From positions 9,486,001 to 9,550,000 of the forward strand of contig JAZGTN010000009.1 of the NCBI GenBank assembly GCA_037783415.1: a DNA stretch of 64,000 bases, written 5' to 3'. The notes under the pieces are model-generated. The model saw only the letters and a list, made by a program, of their open reading frames with translations. It was not told where the DNA came from and did no database searches. The stretch is from Leptasterias polaris (taxonomy: Eukaryota > Echinodermata > Asteroidea > Forcipulatida > Asteriidae). Position numbers and translations under genes: made by a program. Below are positions 1 through 10,500 of the stretch, in pieces. Each line of letters begins with the position of its first letter. Within the stretch, counting starts at the first letter, position 1.

Positions 1-194
1 TCCCTTGTGGTTTATTATTTGATATCTGATATAAAAAGTCGCATCCCCTTATGGTGATCCCCTGGCTGCCGCTTCCCAGGTTGTATCGTATACTTGGGTG
101 TGATCCTTGGCTACACGGCAGTTTACAGTTGAATGGCTTCTGACTGGCACCCACCGAACAAGGATATTGACAAAATAGGGAGACCGCCATCATA

Positions 195-267
195 GGGCTA
201 GATAGCTCAGTTGGTAGAGCGCCGGCACGTCAATCCGGAGGTCGTTGGTTCAAATCCCGCTCTAGTC
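195..267 (+). tRNA. tRNA-like segment of repeat unit, anticodon position GTC
   Basis: The segment carries an A-box (TAGCTCAGTTGG) and an intact B-box (GGTTCAAATCC). A 7-nt anticodon loop (ACGTCAA) would place GTC, the Asp anticodon, at the centre. The acceptor stem pairs only partly (CTAG with CTAG), and the anticodon and T stems have mismatches. I read it as a tRNA-derived repeat with an internal RNA polymerase III promoter, not a working tRNA gene. Confidence 0.5.
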
Positions 268-510
268 AATTTTTCCTTGTTCAACCCAAAATCATTTAAA
301 ATTTACCCAGTCAGTTTCCCTTGTGGTTTATTATTTGATATCTGATATAAAAAGTCGCATCCCCTTATGGTGATCCCCTGGCTGCCGCTTCCCAGGTTGT
401 ATCGTATACTTGGGTGTGATCCTTGGCTACACGGCAGTTTACAGTTGAATGGCTTCTGACTGGCACCCACCGAACAAGGATATTGACAAAATAGGGAGAC
501 CGCCATCATA

Positions 511-583
511 GGGCTAGATAGCTCAGTTGGTAGAGCGCCGGCACGTCAATCCGGAGGTCGTTGGTTTAAATCCCGCTCTAGTC
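511..583 (+). tRNA. tRNA-like segment of second repeat unit
   Basis: Same as the copy 316 bp upstream, but the B-box reads GGTTTAAATCC. The C-to-T change hits an invariant B-box position, so pol III promoter strength should be reduced. Confidence 0.4.
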
Positions 584-822
584 AATTTTTCCTTGTTCAA
601 CCCAAAATCATTTAAAATTTACCCAGTCAGTTTCCCTTGTGGTTTATTATTTGATATCTGATATAAAAAGTCGCATCCCCTTATGGTGATCCCCTGGCTG
701 CCGCTTCCCAGGTTGTATCGTATACTTGGGTGTGATCCTTGGCTACACGGCAGTTTACGGTTGAATGGCTTCTGACTGGCACCCACCGAACAAGGATATT
801 GACAAAATAGGGAGACCGCCAT

Positions 823-834
823 CAGGGTTCATAC
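823..834 (+). repeat. hAT left terminal inverted repeat
   Basis: CAGGGTTCATAC, a perfect inverted match of positions 5394-5405. Preceded by target duplication GCCAT. Confidence 0.9.
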
Positions 835-847
835 ACTTTCTGAGCAA

Positions 848-912
848 ACAAATTCAAGGACTTTTCAAGGACTTTCAAGGACCATAATAGAAGAATTCAA
901 GGACCTTCTCTA
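848..912 (+). promoter_or_regulatory. hAT left subterminal repeats
   Basis: Four or so copies of TTCAAGGAC(TT) follow each other here. The same motif recurs at 5293-5393 in the same orientation. Subterminal repeats of this kind are typical transposase binding sites in hAT elements; binding itself is inferred. Confidence 0.6.
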
Positions 913-1077
913 GTACAATGTACCAACCAATTTTTAAACAATCATACTATTTGCCTACTTCAAAACCATATTGGGGCATTTAAAACATATTGTTAGCTCA
1001 ACCACTTACTTGTAGAACATGTTGATACATTTATTATCCACTAGTTACATACCTACAATGTAGTTAGTTTATGAATT

Positions 1078-3248
1078 CTATGAATTCCTCATGGCATTCA
1101 GCTGAGTTTCAATCTGTCTATCTAACTGTTCTATGGATGCACTTTTGTCTTTAGCAGTCCGTCGCAAACTGTTGCTCTTTGTTATAAGTGTTATCTGACC
1201 TCTTGCCTCTGCTTTGTCAGCATATTCATCTGCTGATTTTTGGAGGCTTTTCACATCATTCTGTAGTCGGACTCTCTTTGCTTTGAGTTCCTCTAATTGA
1301 TCAACTGCTTCCTTCCTCTTATTATCATTCTTAGCTTTCTCGTTCTCCCTCTTCTTTTCATCAAGATACTGATAGTACCTTTGCCTTCCAGCTGCTGCAT
1401 TTACAATCAACTTGTTTGTAAGAGAAATGTTTTCGATCCCGCCAACATATTTGATATGGTCAAACACTGCTCTCAAGCTGATTAGAGACTGTTCTAGCAT
1501 ATTATCCTCTTCAACATGCTTGTTAACTGAGAATCCTCTTTCAATTGAGGCTTGACCATGGGACAGAATCAGTAACATGCTTACTGTCTCCCAAAGACTA
1601 CTGAATGCTGGCTTGCTTGTGAAAAAGGTGTAGAGCACTACGTCCAGTCTCTCTGTCTGCTTGTCAAAGTTTGCCATGGCAGGGTCACTGGCTGCAGAGT
1701 CACACGCCTCTGCATACTGCCTGACTACATCATCTATGTCATGATCTTCAACCCTTTTAGCATCATGCAGTACAGACATCACACGTTTCATCTTTGAAGT
1801 TGCTCCATCCTTGTTCTTGACCATTTGCTTTGGGTCTAGACATGAGAGATTCCTCACTAGCGAATACTTCAACGGACATCTTTCAATGAGTTTTTTAGTC
1901 ATAGTCGAAAGAAACTTCTGTGCGTCCATGTTGAACTCTAATGCCTGCCTTTCACTGATCTTCTTCTTTACCTTCAACGCTTGGACAAGCTTGGATGCAT
2001 GAAATCCGATATCTATGGTGCTAACAGGCCGCTGAATGCTTTCACTATCTACTTCAACCTTGATCAAATTGTAAGCTGAATTCACTGTTGCTTTGTCTAG
2101 TTTCAGAAACCTCTTCATGATACTGGATAACACTCTGGTTAGGTCATCTGCCATAAATGGCATCATGGGTTTGTCTGTTTGATAATCAGTCAGGTATGGG
2201 TTCACCATCTTTGCCACTGACAAGAAGAAGTGAAGTCTAGCAGGAAACAGCACAACTTTTGAACACTTCTGTACAACCTCATATGACTTGTTTGTGGGTT
2301 TTGGAATTTTCTTCCCTTCCACTGCTTTTACATACTTTATTACAGACTCCCAGATCTCAATGGCCCTCTCAGCCGGGGGAACATTTTCTAGCCACCTAGT
2401 CTTGCAGAATCTAAGAGGCATGTCACTACAGCCAGTATTCTTCTGAAAGTCTTCTCTTCTTGCTGGGGAATCTTTGAAGAGATAGAACAATGACGACAGA
2501 AAACTTTCTACATCCCAATCTGCTGCTACTGCTCCTGTAACAAAGGCGCCATTGACAATGTGCAAACCACATGATCCAAGGTTTAGTACATTTTGCTTCA
2601 GTTCAGTTTTATATTCAGTACCAAAGTCCTCATACATGCGCCAATTCACATTTGGTCCATCCATTGAAATCTGTAACAACTTACTTAGTCCACAAGTTCG
2701 AAGGACCTTTGTGAGTTCTTCCTTGAGGTGCAAAGCAGTACCATGTCCTATGAAGACCGACGTGAGATATCTGGTGTGGACTTCATTATTTTGCCAGATT
2801 CTAATGAGAAAGTCCATCTGCTTACTCTGCAATTTCTGGTTTAGGCTCTCATCAAATAAAATAACATAATGTGAGCTCTCCTTGATGTGGGCACGTACCA
2901 AGTCTTGTACATAAGGTCCCAAGCCAAAGACTGTCATGTACTTGCATTTTGACGCCGACAACTGGAAGTTTTTGGCAATTGACGAATCAGGAAACATCCT
3001 TTGGAAGAGTTCATTATTTCCTATACAGGAATTAAAAGACTGATGGTCTTCCACCACTTTCAAACACCACAATATTTCTGCCTTGAGGTTATCAGTCTTT
3101 GAAATGGATGATGGTAGAACAACTTGAGTCTTTGAAGATGATGTTGAGGGAGCACTTTCACTCGTGGAGGAGGATGTTGAGGGTGTATCTGCAGTACCTG
3201 CACCCGTTTCTTTAGACTTGAAGAAACTATGAATATTCACCATTGCAC
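1078..3248 (-). CDS. hAT transposase exon 2 (catalytic and dimerisation regions)
   Basis: Single long open frame ending in a stop at 1078-1080. The acceptor is TTCTGCAG/GTGC. An in-frame ATG at 3243 could serve as an alternative start lacking the zinc finger. Confidence 0.9.
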
Positions 3249-4497
3249 CTGCAGAAAAAGAGGGTAATTAAAAGTTGAATAAATATCAAGATCAAGCTAA
3301 ATTAATGATTTGACCAAAATAATTATGCAAATGAGCTCATTAGCATAATTTAGAAAGCTGCAAATGATTGTGCCCAACACTTACACACGGTAGCCTTAAC
3401 CCTGCTCATCACCCATCTTTAATTGGTAGAAGTATAATCAATAAATTATAAATTATTTCATTAATCATTGCAATAAGGAGTTACAGTCAATTTAAGTTTT
3501 TAGTGAAATATGCAAATTAGCTTATTATCATACTATGAAAAACTGTAAACAAGAGGAAACTTACTCAGCTTATAATGCTGACCATATCCGTCCAACCTAT
3601 GCAGGTTTGACATACATCACTCATTTATTTCAAGATTTATAACTAAATAAAAGATTTGACCCAGATATGCAAACTAGCTCATTAGCATAATTACGAAGAT
3701 CCGAATGAAACCTGGCTTCAGCCAATGGTAGATCTGGTCATGTCCAACAATTTTATATTGATATAATCTTCCACTATAATCACCAAGTTTACACCTGTCC
3801 ATTCAAAAACTTTTCAGAAATTAAATGACCAAATTTAATGACCTTGGTCCCATACCCCCTGATAATCAATCGAACTGGAGTGCGCCATCTAGTGTCCAAA
3901 ATCAGACAATCAAAAATCAAAACAATATGGCTGCCCCCATGATCGGAAAATCGTGTTGTTGATTGAAAATATATCAGATATTATGTTTTTTTGTTTGGGA
4001 TTTTCAAAGCTTTTGACTAAAAATGACATATAATCGGAAATGGTACACGCAATTCCCCATCTAAGGTATTTTTGTTGCGTCCCATGGGACCCAGAAACCT
4101 CTTGCTTTTGATGCAATAATTGTATGCGTGAAATTGCTTTTTTAAATTTATTTTAGGTGCTTCCGTTACGGGACGCTAAAACGCAGCCTAGCGCAACCCC
4201 TGATTTAGATTACTCATTTCTTAATAAGCTTACCACGTTATATACAATTACAAGCGTGCAACAATAACAGCAAAATGTAAAATTCAATGCACTCCTACCT
4301 GATGATTTCACCCGATCCTTGTGTTTAGTTCCTTTCTGGTGACTTTTCAGACTCGACTCGCCCATGCATTTTATGCTGAAAGTTGACAAGCACACTTTGC
4401 ACCTAGCTGAATACCGATCACCGCTAACTTTGAGAAGCCATGCTCCGTAATCAACATGTTGTAGCCATGAATCCTGAAAATGACAGTTCCCCGGCAT
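1078..4497 (-). CDS. hAT transposase, two exons, 789 residues
   Basis: Coding exons are 4299-4497 and 1078-3248, joined across an intron with GT (4298-4297) and AG (TTTTTCTGCAG) sites in phase 1; total 2370 nt, 789 residues and stop. The start is the ATG at 4497. Exon 1 encodes a BED-type or C2H2-like zinc finger (C33, C36, H53, H59 in the joined protein). Exon 2 begins with a Ser/Thr-rich linker. It then has blocks that look like the RNase H fold, with acidic residues in FDES (D199) and SMDGPN (D263), and a C-terminal hAT dimerisation-like region (ASIERGFS). A charged coiled coil of about 80 residues closes the protein. No stop or frameshift is seen. The third catalytic acid was not placed. 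It could also be a domesticated gene, but the intact ends and target duplication favour a live or recently live transposon. Confidence 0.88.
4299..4497 (-). CDS. hAT transposase exon 1 (zinc finger)
   Basis: The exon codes for 66 residues plus one base. The CX2C-X16-HX5H pattern suggests DNA binding to the element ends. The donor reads ATCAG/GTAGG. Confidence 0.8.
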
Positions 4498-4636
4498 CTT
4501 ATCTTGCAAAATAAAATACTTCCGAAGTCGTACACAGACGAACAACCATGCACGTCTCAAAATGGCGTCATGAAAACTTCAACCAAAAATCGTTAAAAGG
4601 CCGTCTGTTATTGGCTAATGCGAATTATGCGATGCA

Positions 4637-4740
4637 GGGCTCGAAATTTACGCTGGACCGCAGGCCCGAGGCCAGTGATTTTAGCTTCGGTCCAGTAAAC
4701 TTTATACCCAACAAGTCCGGCGGTCTTGTGGTTTTTTAAC
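4637..4740 (+). repeat. Partial CAGGGCTCGAA MITE inside the hAT 5' region
   Basis: The stretch resembles the left part of the dispersed MITE family found at 9498, 37828, 45498 and 48495 (shared CAGGCCCGAGGCCAGTGATT and GGTCTTGTGG). No clear right end was found. It lies upstream of the transposase start, so it may form part of the promoter region. Confidence 0.6.
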
Positions 4741-5292
4741 ATAATAAAAGTATTATTAACATGAAATGTATTATCTTTCATTAAATATGTATTTAAATCT
4801 CAGTTTGAAAAGTTTTTGTTTTACTTGTCGTCAAATTATTTCCGAGCGCGGAACACATCCAACCCCGCCGACCGTTCTTCGTGCTGCAAGTTCCCTATCC
4901 AGTTTGCTCATGCCCACGACCACTGCATGCACTGGGCTCAAACCATAGGCTTTAGGCACCCGGGGGGACGAGCGAACGGCACCCCATTCCGTGCATGCGT
5001 GATTGTACTGGTGCCCGGCGGAACACCACAGTACAGCGCTTCGTTCGTTCACCACTGACCATGTGCATATCATGATGTGTTGGGTGTGCATGCAACACAT
5101 GAGGGCGATAGGGACCCGGCTCTCAATACGTGCCGGTCGTTGTGTAATAAAAATCAAAATGTGCAATTTCACTTTACGATTTTAGAATCGGAACGGGTTT
5201 TGAAACAAGGAAAAAGGGAATAAAAAAAACACATCTTATTACCATTTTGGTTAAAATATAATATCAATAATTTTTTTGGGGAGCACATTTTG
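4741..5292. other. hAT left-over region between transposase start and subterminal repeats
   Basis: No credible coding exon. The part from about 4840 to 5130 is richer in GC and CpG than its surroundings and lies upstream of the transposase ATG, so a promoter is plausible. Confidence 0.35.
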
Positions 5293-5393
5293 AAATTCAA
5301 GGACTTTCAAGGACCTTTTTCGGAATTCAAGGACTTTCAAGGCCTTGAAAAAGAAAAGTGAAATTCAAGTACTTTCAAGGACTTTCAAGGACC
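5293..5393 (+). promoter_or_regulatory. hAT right subterminal repeats
   Basis: About six copies of TTCAAGGACTTTCAAGG-type motifs lie next to the right terminal repeat, in the same orientation as those at 848-912. Confidence 0.6.
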
Positions 5394-5405
5394 GTATGAA
5401 CCCTG
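5394..5405 (-). repeat. hAT right terminal inverted repeat
   Basis: GTATGAACCCTG, the reverse complement of 823-834, followed by the second copy of GCCAT. Confidence 0.9.
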
Positions 5406-7141
5406 GCCATCATAGGGCTAGATAGCTCAGTTGGTAGAGCGCCGGCACGTCAATCCGGAGGTCGTTGGTTTAAATCCCGCTCTAGTCAATTTTTCCTTGT
5501 TCAACCCAAAATCATTTAAAATTTACCCAGTCAGTTTCCCTTGTGGTTTATTATTTGATATCTGATATAAAAAGTCGCATCCCCTTATGGTGATCCCCTG
5601 GCTGCCGCTTCCCAGGTTGTATCGTATACTTGGGTGTGATCCTTGGCTACACGGCAGTTTACAGTTGAATGGCTTCTGACTGGCACCCACCGAACAAGGA
5701 TATTGACAAAATAGGGAGACCGCCATCATAGGGCTAGATAGCTCAGTTGGTAGAGCGCCGGCACGTCAATCCGGAGGTCGTTGGTTTAAATCCCGCTCTA
5801 GTCAATTTTTCCTTGTTCAACCCAAAATCATTTAAAATTTACCCAGTCAGTTTCCCTTGTGGTTTATTATTTGATATCTGATATAAAAAGTCGCATCCCC
5901 TTATGGTGATCCCCTGGCTGCCGCTTCCCAGGTTGTATCGTATACTTGGGTGTGATCCTTGGCTACACGGCAGTTTACAGTTGAATGGCTTCTGACTGGC
6001 ACCCACCGAACAAGGATATTGACAAAATAGGGAGACCGCCATCATAGGGCTAGATAGCTCAGTTGGTAGAGCGCCGGCACGTCAATCCGGAGGTCGTTGG
6101 TTCAAATCCCGCTCTAGTCAATTTTTCCTTGTTCAACCCAAAATCATTTAAAATTTACCCAGTCAGTTTCCCTTGTGGTTTATTATTTGATATCTGATAT
6201 AAAAAGTCGCATCCCCTTATGGTGATCCCCTGGCTGCCGCTTCCCAGGTTGTATCGTATACTTGGGTGTGATCCTTGGCTACACGGCAGTTTACAGTTGA
6301 ATGGCTTCTGACTGGCACCCACCGAACAAGGATATTGACAAAATAGGGAGACCGCCATCATAGGGCTAGATAGCTCAGTTGGTAGAGCGCCGGCACGTCA
6401 ATCCGGAGGTCGTTGGTTTAAATCCCGCTCTAGTCAATTTTTCCTTGTTCAACCCAAAATCATTTAAAATTTACCCAGTCAGTTTCCCTTGTGGTTTATT
6501 ATTTGATATCTGATATAAAAAGTCGCATCCCCTTATGGTGATCCCCTGGCTGCCGCTTCCCAGGTTGTATCGTATACTTGGGTGTGATCCTTGGCTACAC
6601 GGCAGTTTACGGTTGAATGGCTTCTGACTGGCACCCACCGAACAAGGATATTGACAAAATAGGGAGACCGCCATCATAGGGCTAGATAGCTCAGTTGGTA
6701 GAGCGCCGGCACGTCAATCCGGAGGTCGTTGGTTTAAATCCCGCTCTAGTCAATTTTTCCTTGTTCAACCCAAAATCATTTAAAATTTACCCAGTCAGTT
6801 TCCCTTGTGGTTTATTATTTGATATCTGATATAAAAAGTCGCATCCCCTTATGGTGATCCCCTGGCTGCCGCTTCCCAGGTTGTATCGTATACTTGGGTG
6901 TGATCCTTGGCTACACGGCAGTTTACAGTTGAATGGCTTCTGACTGGCACCCACCGAACAAGGATATTGACAAAATAGGGAGACCGCCATCATAGGGCTA
7001 GATTAGATAGCTCAGTTGGTAGAGCGCCAGCACGTCAATCCGGAGGTCGTTGGTTTAAATCCCGCTCTAGTCAATTTTTCCTTGTTCAACCCAAAATCAT
7101 TTAAAATTTACCCAGTCAGTTTCCCTTGTGGTTTATTATTT
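5406..7141. repeat. Tandem array of 316-bp units, right part
   Basis: About 5.5 further units, with tRNA-like segments starting at 5415, 5731, 6047, 6363, 6679 and 6995. Only the unit at 6047 keeps the intact B-box; the others carry GGTTTAAATCC. The last tRNA-like copy (6995) has a 5-bp GATTA insertion. Homology stops abruptly at 7141, inside the unit. Confidence 0.95.
6047..6119 (+). tRNA. tRNA-like segment with intact B-box
   Basis: Identical promoter boxes to the copy at 195 (TAGCTCAGTTGG and GGTTCAAATCC). It is one of only two units in the array with a consensus B-box, so it is a candidate source of pol III transcripts. Confidence 0.45.
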
Positions 7142-7412
7142 GGTACATAAAACTAATGAACGTTTATGAGTGCAATTGTGGGAATTTTTACAGGAGTTTT
7201 GATGGGTTTGTTCCATTCAACAAGACAAAGCTGAGTTAAATAGAACATTCCCTCTCCGAAAATGTTAAACACTCTTTCTATTGCATGATTGCAAAATGTT
7301 CATTATCCGTTTTATTTAACACCAAGTAGATCTTTGTCATTTGATTCAAGGATAAAACTGTAAGAATAAAATGAATCGCTATAACATTTAGCCCAACAAA
7401 GCTTGAACTTAC
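7142..7412. other. NFRKB intron, unique part
   Basis: AT-rich intron sequence between the array and NFRKB coding exon 5. Nothing recognisable. Confidence 0.5.
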
Positions 7413-7528
7413 TGTCTGTATTTCTTAGTCACGATCTCATCCAGATCTTTCTGAGCGGTCAAAGGTCGTGGGCGTTTGACCTTAAATGGCTCATCTGGTG
7501 CGGTGAACTGGGCTGCCTCTAGTAGTTC
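7413..7528 (-). CDS. NFRKB: NFRKB coding exon 5
   Basis: Acceptor TTTACAG/GAAC, donor GACA/GTAAGT. It encodes ELLEAAQF then a basic KVKRPRPL segment and ends in phase 2. The downstream exon is outside the window. Confidence 0.82.
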
Positions 7529-10500
7529 CTGTAAATACAAATGCCATACGGACAATATATGTGGTTGTGGCTGTGTGTATGATCTTCTTGTGCCATCCCC
7601 CCTTCGCCACTCTTCATTCTTCTACTAAGTCCCTTTTAACTTTCCTTATGATAGCATCAACATATGGCACCCCTCAAATTAAGAACACTTTACGTTTCAA
7701 TATAAGATTAAGAAGCTGCAGTTCTTTCAACCAATTCAAAAACTTGCTTTAAAGGTATTATACAGGATTGGTAGAGCTGACAAAATAATCACAGACAGTG
7801 TTCATGTTTTGTGTAATCAACCACATACATGAAATAACAAACCTGTGAAAATTTGAGCTCAATTGGTCATCGAGGTCACGAGAAAATAGTGAAAAGAGAC
7901 CTTATGTGTTTTCTGTTTTTCAAACATCGAGTTTATTATCGCGCGCGATAAAAACTATTGTTTTACTCATTTCTCAGAAACGATAGCATTTTAGGCAGAA
8001 ATATTTTAAGGAACCCTTTCTACCATTACTTACTTTAAATCATGTAAGTTATGTGTGAATCTGTGAACATTTGTGTTTTTCGATCTTACCAATAGTGTAC
8101 AGGACCTTTAAACAAAACAAATTAACTCGGCATAAAATTAGTCATACCATACATGTCCCTTTTGATTTGTTCACCTTATGATCTGAATCTTTGTATTATA
8201 TATCTCTCTTTTTTTGCTTGTATATTTTATGTGCTGCGCCTTGAAAAGGGTCTTGTACACTAGATAGATGGCGCATTATACATGCTTAAACATTATTAAC
8301 ATGACAGAGTGGAATCTTGCTGGTGAAATCTCTGCTATCAACCATCAAAGAGCAGTTCATGGGGTGATAGCCGTTTGTCTAGATATAAAAATGTCTTGAA
8401 CCAAGACTACTGGACTGAGCTGGGACCACGTGAACCTCAATGTCACACACAGACCTTTAGAAGAGAATCATCCACACGCATTAGTAACATTGTGTGTGGC
8501 TTATGATTGATGGAAATCCTGTCTTTAAAAAGTGTATACTATCAACAGCTGCAGTGCTTCTCACTAAATCAATTTTGTTTGTCATTAATTTTTGGAGTAT
8601 TTTAATAGCAGTCTATGACCATACCTTTAATCCTCATTGCAATAATTAACCGATCCATTAAGCCACGCCCATTTCTCATTGACCAATCACAACCGCGAAA
8701 TCTGATCAGCATCGAGCCGTTTGGTGATCTTTGCACTAATGGTGATCGGGTTTCGCGGCTGTGATTGGTCAACTCGTAAGGAGGCGGGGCTTAATGGATC
8801 GATCTATTAACCTCAGTTGAATACCTGTCTAGAAATGAGAACTTCCTTCAGCATTCTATGACAACGCAGCTCCTGCTGGTGTTTGTACTCCCGGTACTTG
8901 GCTCGTCGCAGCGCCCTCTTGTGTTTGAAGACATCCAGGCACATGTAGCCGGCCTTCAGATCTTTCTGCAGTTTCCGGACAGGATTGCCGAATTTGAAAT
9001 TTTCCCCTGCAAACAATCGCCTTTTGATAAAAGTATATGTTAAGAATGAAGTTACTTAATAGGTGATACCCTTCAGATAAACTGGAAAAAACTTAAATAC
9101 GGCAGTTTTTTCTTCTCTATAGACGATGTGACCTTTGTTTACATTCAAACCGCCCTCTGTTGACAAGTCTGTTGTCCAAGTCATGTTCCGCCGGGCAAAA
9201 AGACGCGTAGTCATGGTAATATTGCGTGTACTTTCTAGCTGGCTGTCAAGTACACAAAGGTTTTGCCCGGCGACATGCGCGCGCATCATGTTATGATTTT
9301 CAAATGACGTCAGAGGTCACATCGTCTATATGTGACAACTCAACAACCAAAATAAATAACCAATGGCGGGTATGATCAATGTAATGTACCCTGTGGGGGA
9401 AGTCATTCATGTTCTCCTCTGAGCCATGTTACATGCGTCTTTGAATCACATCATGTGATTGGTTCTCAACCAATAAACATTCACAATCTATTACCATCAG
9501 TGCTCGAAAATTAACACTGAACCACAGGCCCGAGGCCAGTGATTTTAGTGTCGGGCCAGTCAACTCAAGACGAGACAAGCCTGGTTGTCTTGTGTTTTTC
9601 AATTGAATAATAATAGGCTCGTTCATTGATTACGAGTCATATAAATATATTCCAGTTCTGTTGAGTACCGAAGTACATTCATTACACACATAAGACAAAT
9701 GAGATAGGTCTTCTTCTCTAAGTGCTTATCAACTCATTTTAATTCTGTTTTGTAAAATATATTCTGGTCCTGAAGATATTTTGAGCTACAAGCCCTGCAG
9801 TCTTGTGGATTTTCCCCCCCAAAATCAAGCCTTGACCATGCAGGGTTCTGCCCACGGTGGTCGGTGCCGGAAAACCCGACCGGCACTCATGATTCCCCGA
9901 CCGGCACTCGCAGAATTTTTTCTTTTTCCGACCACCACACATTTTCCCTTTTTTTTGCCCATTTCCTTCAAAATATTTTGAACAACGTGTAAAACAAATT
10001 ATTTACCAGTAAATAATAATAATGGTAACATTTATAAAGCGCCTTACGCCCTGACGACCCCAAGGCGCTGTAACAAGAAAAGATTTTAAAAAATAAAACG
10101 AATTTAAACTACAATAAATATGAATGAATTTAAGAATAACTAACAATTAAATAAAACATAAAAACCCGAGCCAGTCAGGAATGATTAAAAATATACACAA
10201 TTTAGGTAATCTCGAAAGGTGACAATACAACTAAACTCTTGACAACTATGATCACAATATGAATTATTTAAACAAACAGTTTTATCCAAAGTTTTGAGTA
10301 GCCTACTTCTTTGGTTTGAGTCTATTTTAATGATCCAGGATCGAGCATTCCTCCCGCCTGTACGATGTACAATATATCCAACGCACGAAACCCGCATTGT
10401 TTTTGCAATGGTTTCCAGTCACGCTGATTATAGCTTTACGCTTGGAATAACATGATACCAGTTTCATCATGTTGCGAACCCTATTCTACAGCGTTTAATA

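Larger units (their letters stand above)
1..822. repeat. Tandem array of 316-bp units, left part
   Basis: The sequence repeats with a 316-bp period: position 1 matches 317 and 633. Units are nearly identical. Each has a body (rich in CTTCCCAGGTTGTATCGTAT and GGTGTGATCCTTGGCTACAC) followed by a tRNA-like segment starting at 195 and 511. The array runs off the left edge and is cut at 822 by the hAT element. It resumes in phase at 5406. About 2.6 units lie here. It sits in an NFRKB intron. Confidence 0.95.
823..5405 (-). mobile_element. hAT DNA transposon, apparently complete
   Basis: The element starts with CAGGGTTCATAC (823-834) and ends with the exact reverse complement (5394-5405). It is flanked by a 5-bp target duplication, GCCAT (818-822 and 5406-5410). 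Removing the element and one GCCAT restores an uninterrupted 316-bp array, so the insertion is precise. Both ends carry clustered AAGGACTTTCAAGGAC motifs. Inside is an intact two-exon transposase gene on the minus strand. CAGGG ends fit the hAT superfamily; a 5-bp duplication is shorter than the usual 8 bp of hATs. Confidence 0.9.
7529..8824. other. NFRKB intron 4
   Basis: It holds a TTTAAAGG-ended MITE (7748-8112), a retroelement-like tail near 8230-8290 (a GCGCCTTGAAAAGGGTCTTG stretch) and a hairpin MITE (8651-8801) that stops 22 bp short of the exon 4 donor. Confidence 0.6.

Noticed and set aside
303..6993. A 67-68 codon minus-strand frame in every 316-bp unit
   Set aside because: It recurs only because the units are nearly identical; no conserved domain and no independent support.
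195..7072. Cluster of functional tRNA-Asp genes
   Set aside because: Stems have mismatches, most B-boxes are mutated, and the segments are embedded in a longer repeat.
1..7141. CRISPR-like regular array
   Set aside because: The 316-bp units are directly contiguous, with no unique spacers, and the genome is eukaryotic.
9011..9020. NFRKB exon 4 acceptor at TTTGCAG
   Set aside because: Breaks the phase with exon 3 and drops residues present in the vertebrate protein; the upstream AAAAG site fits.
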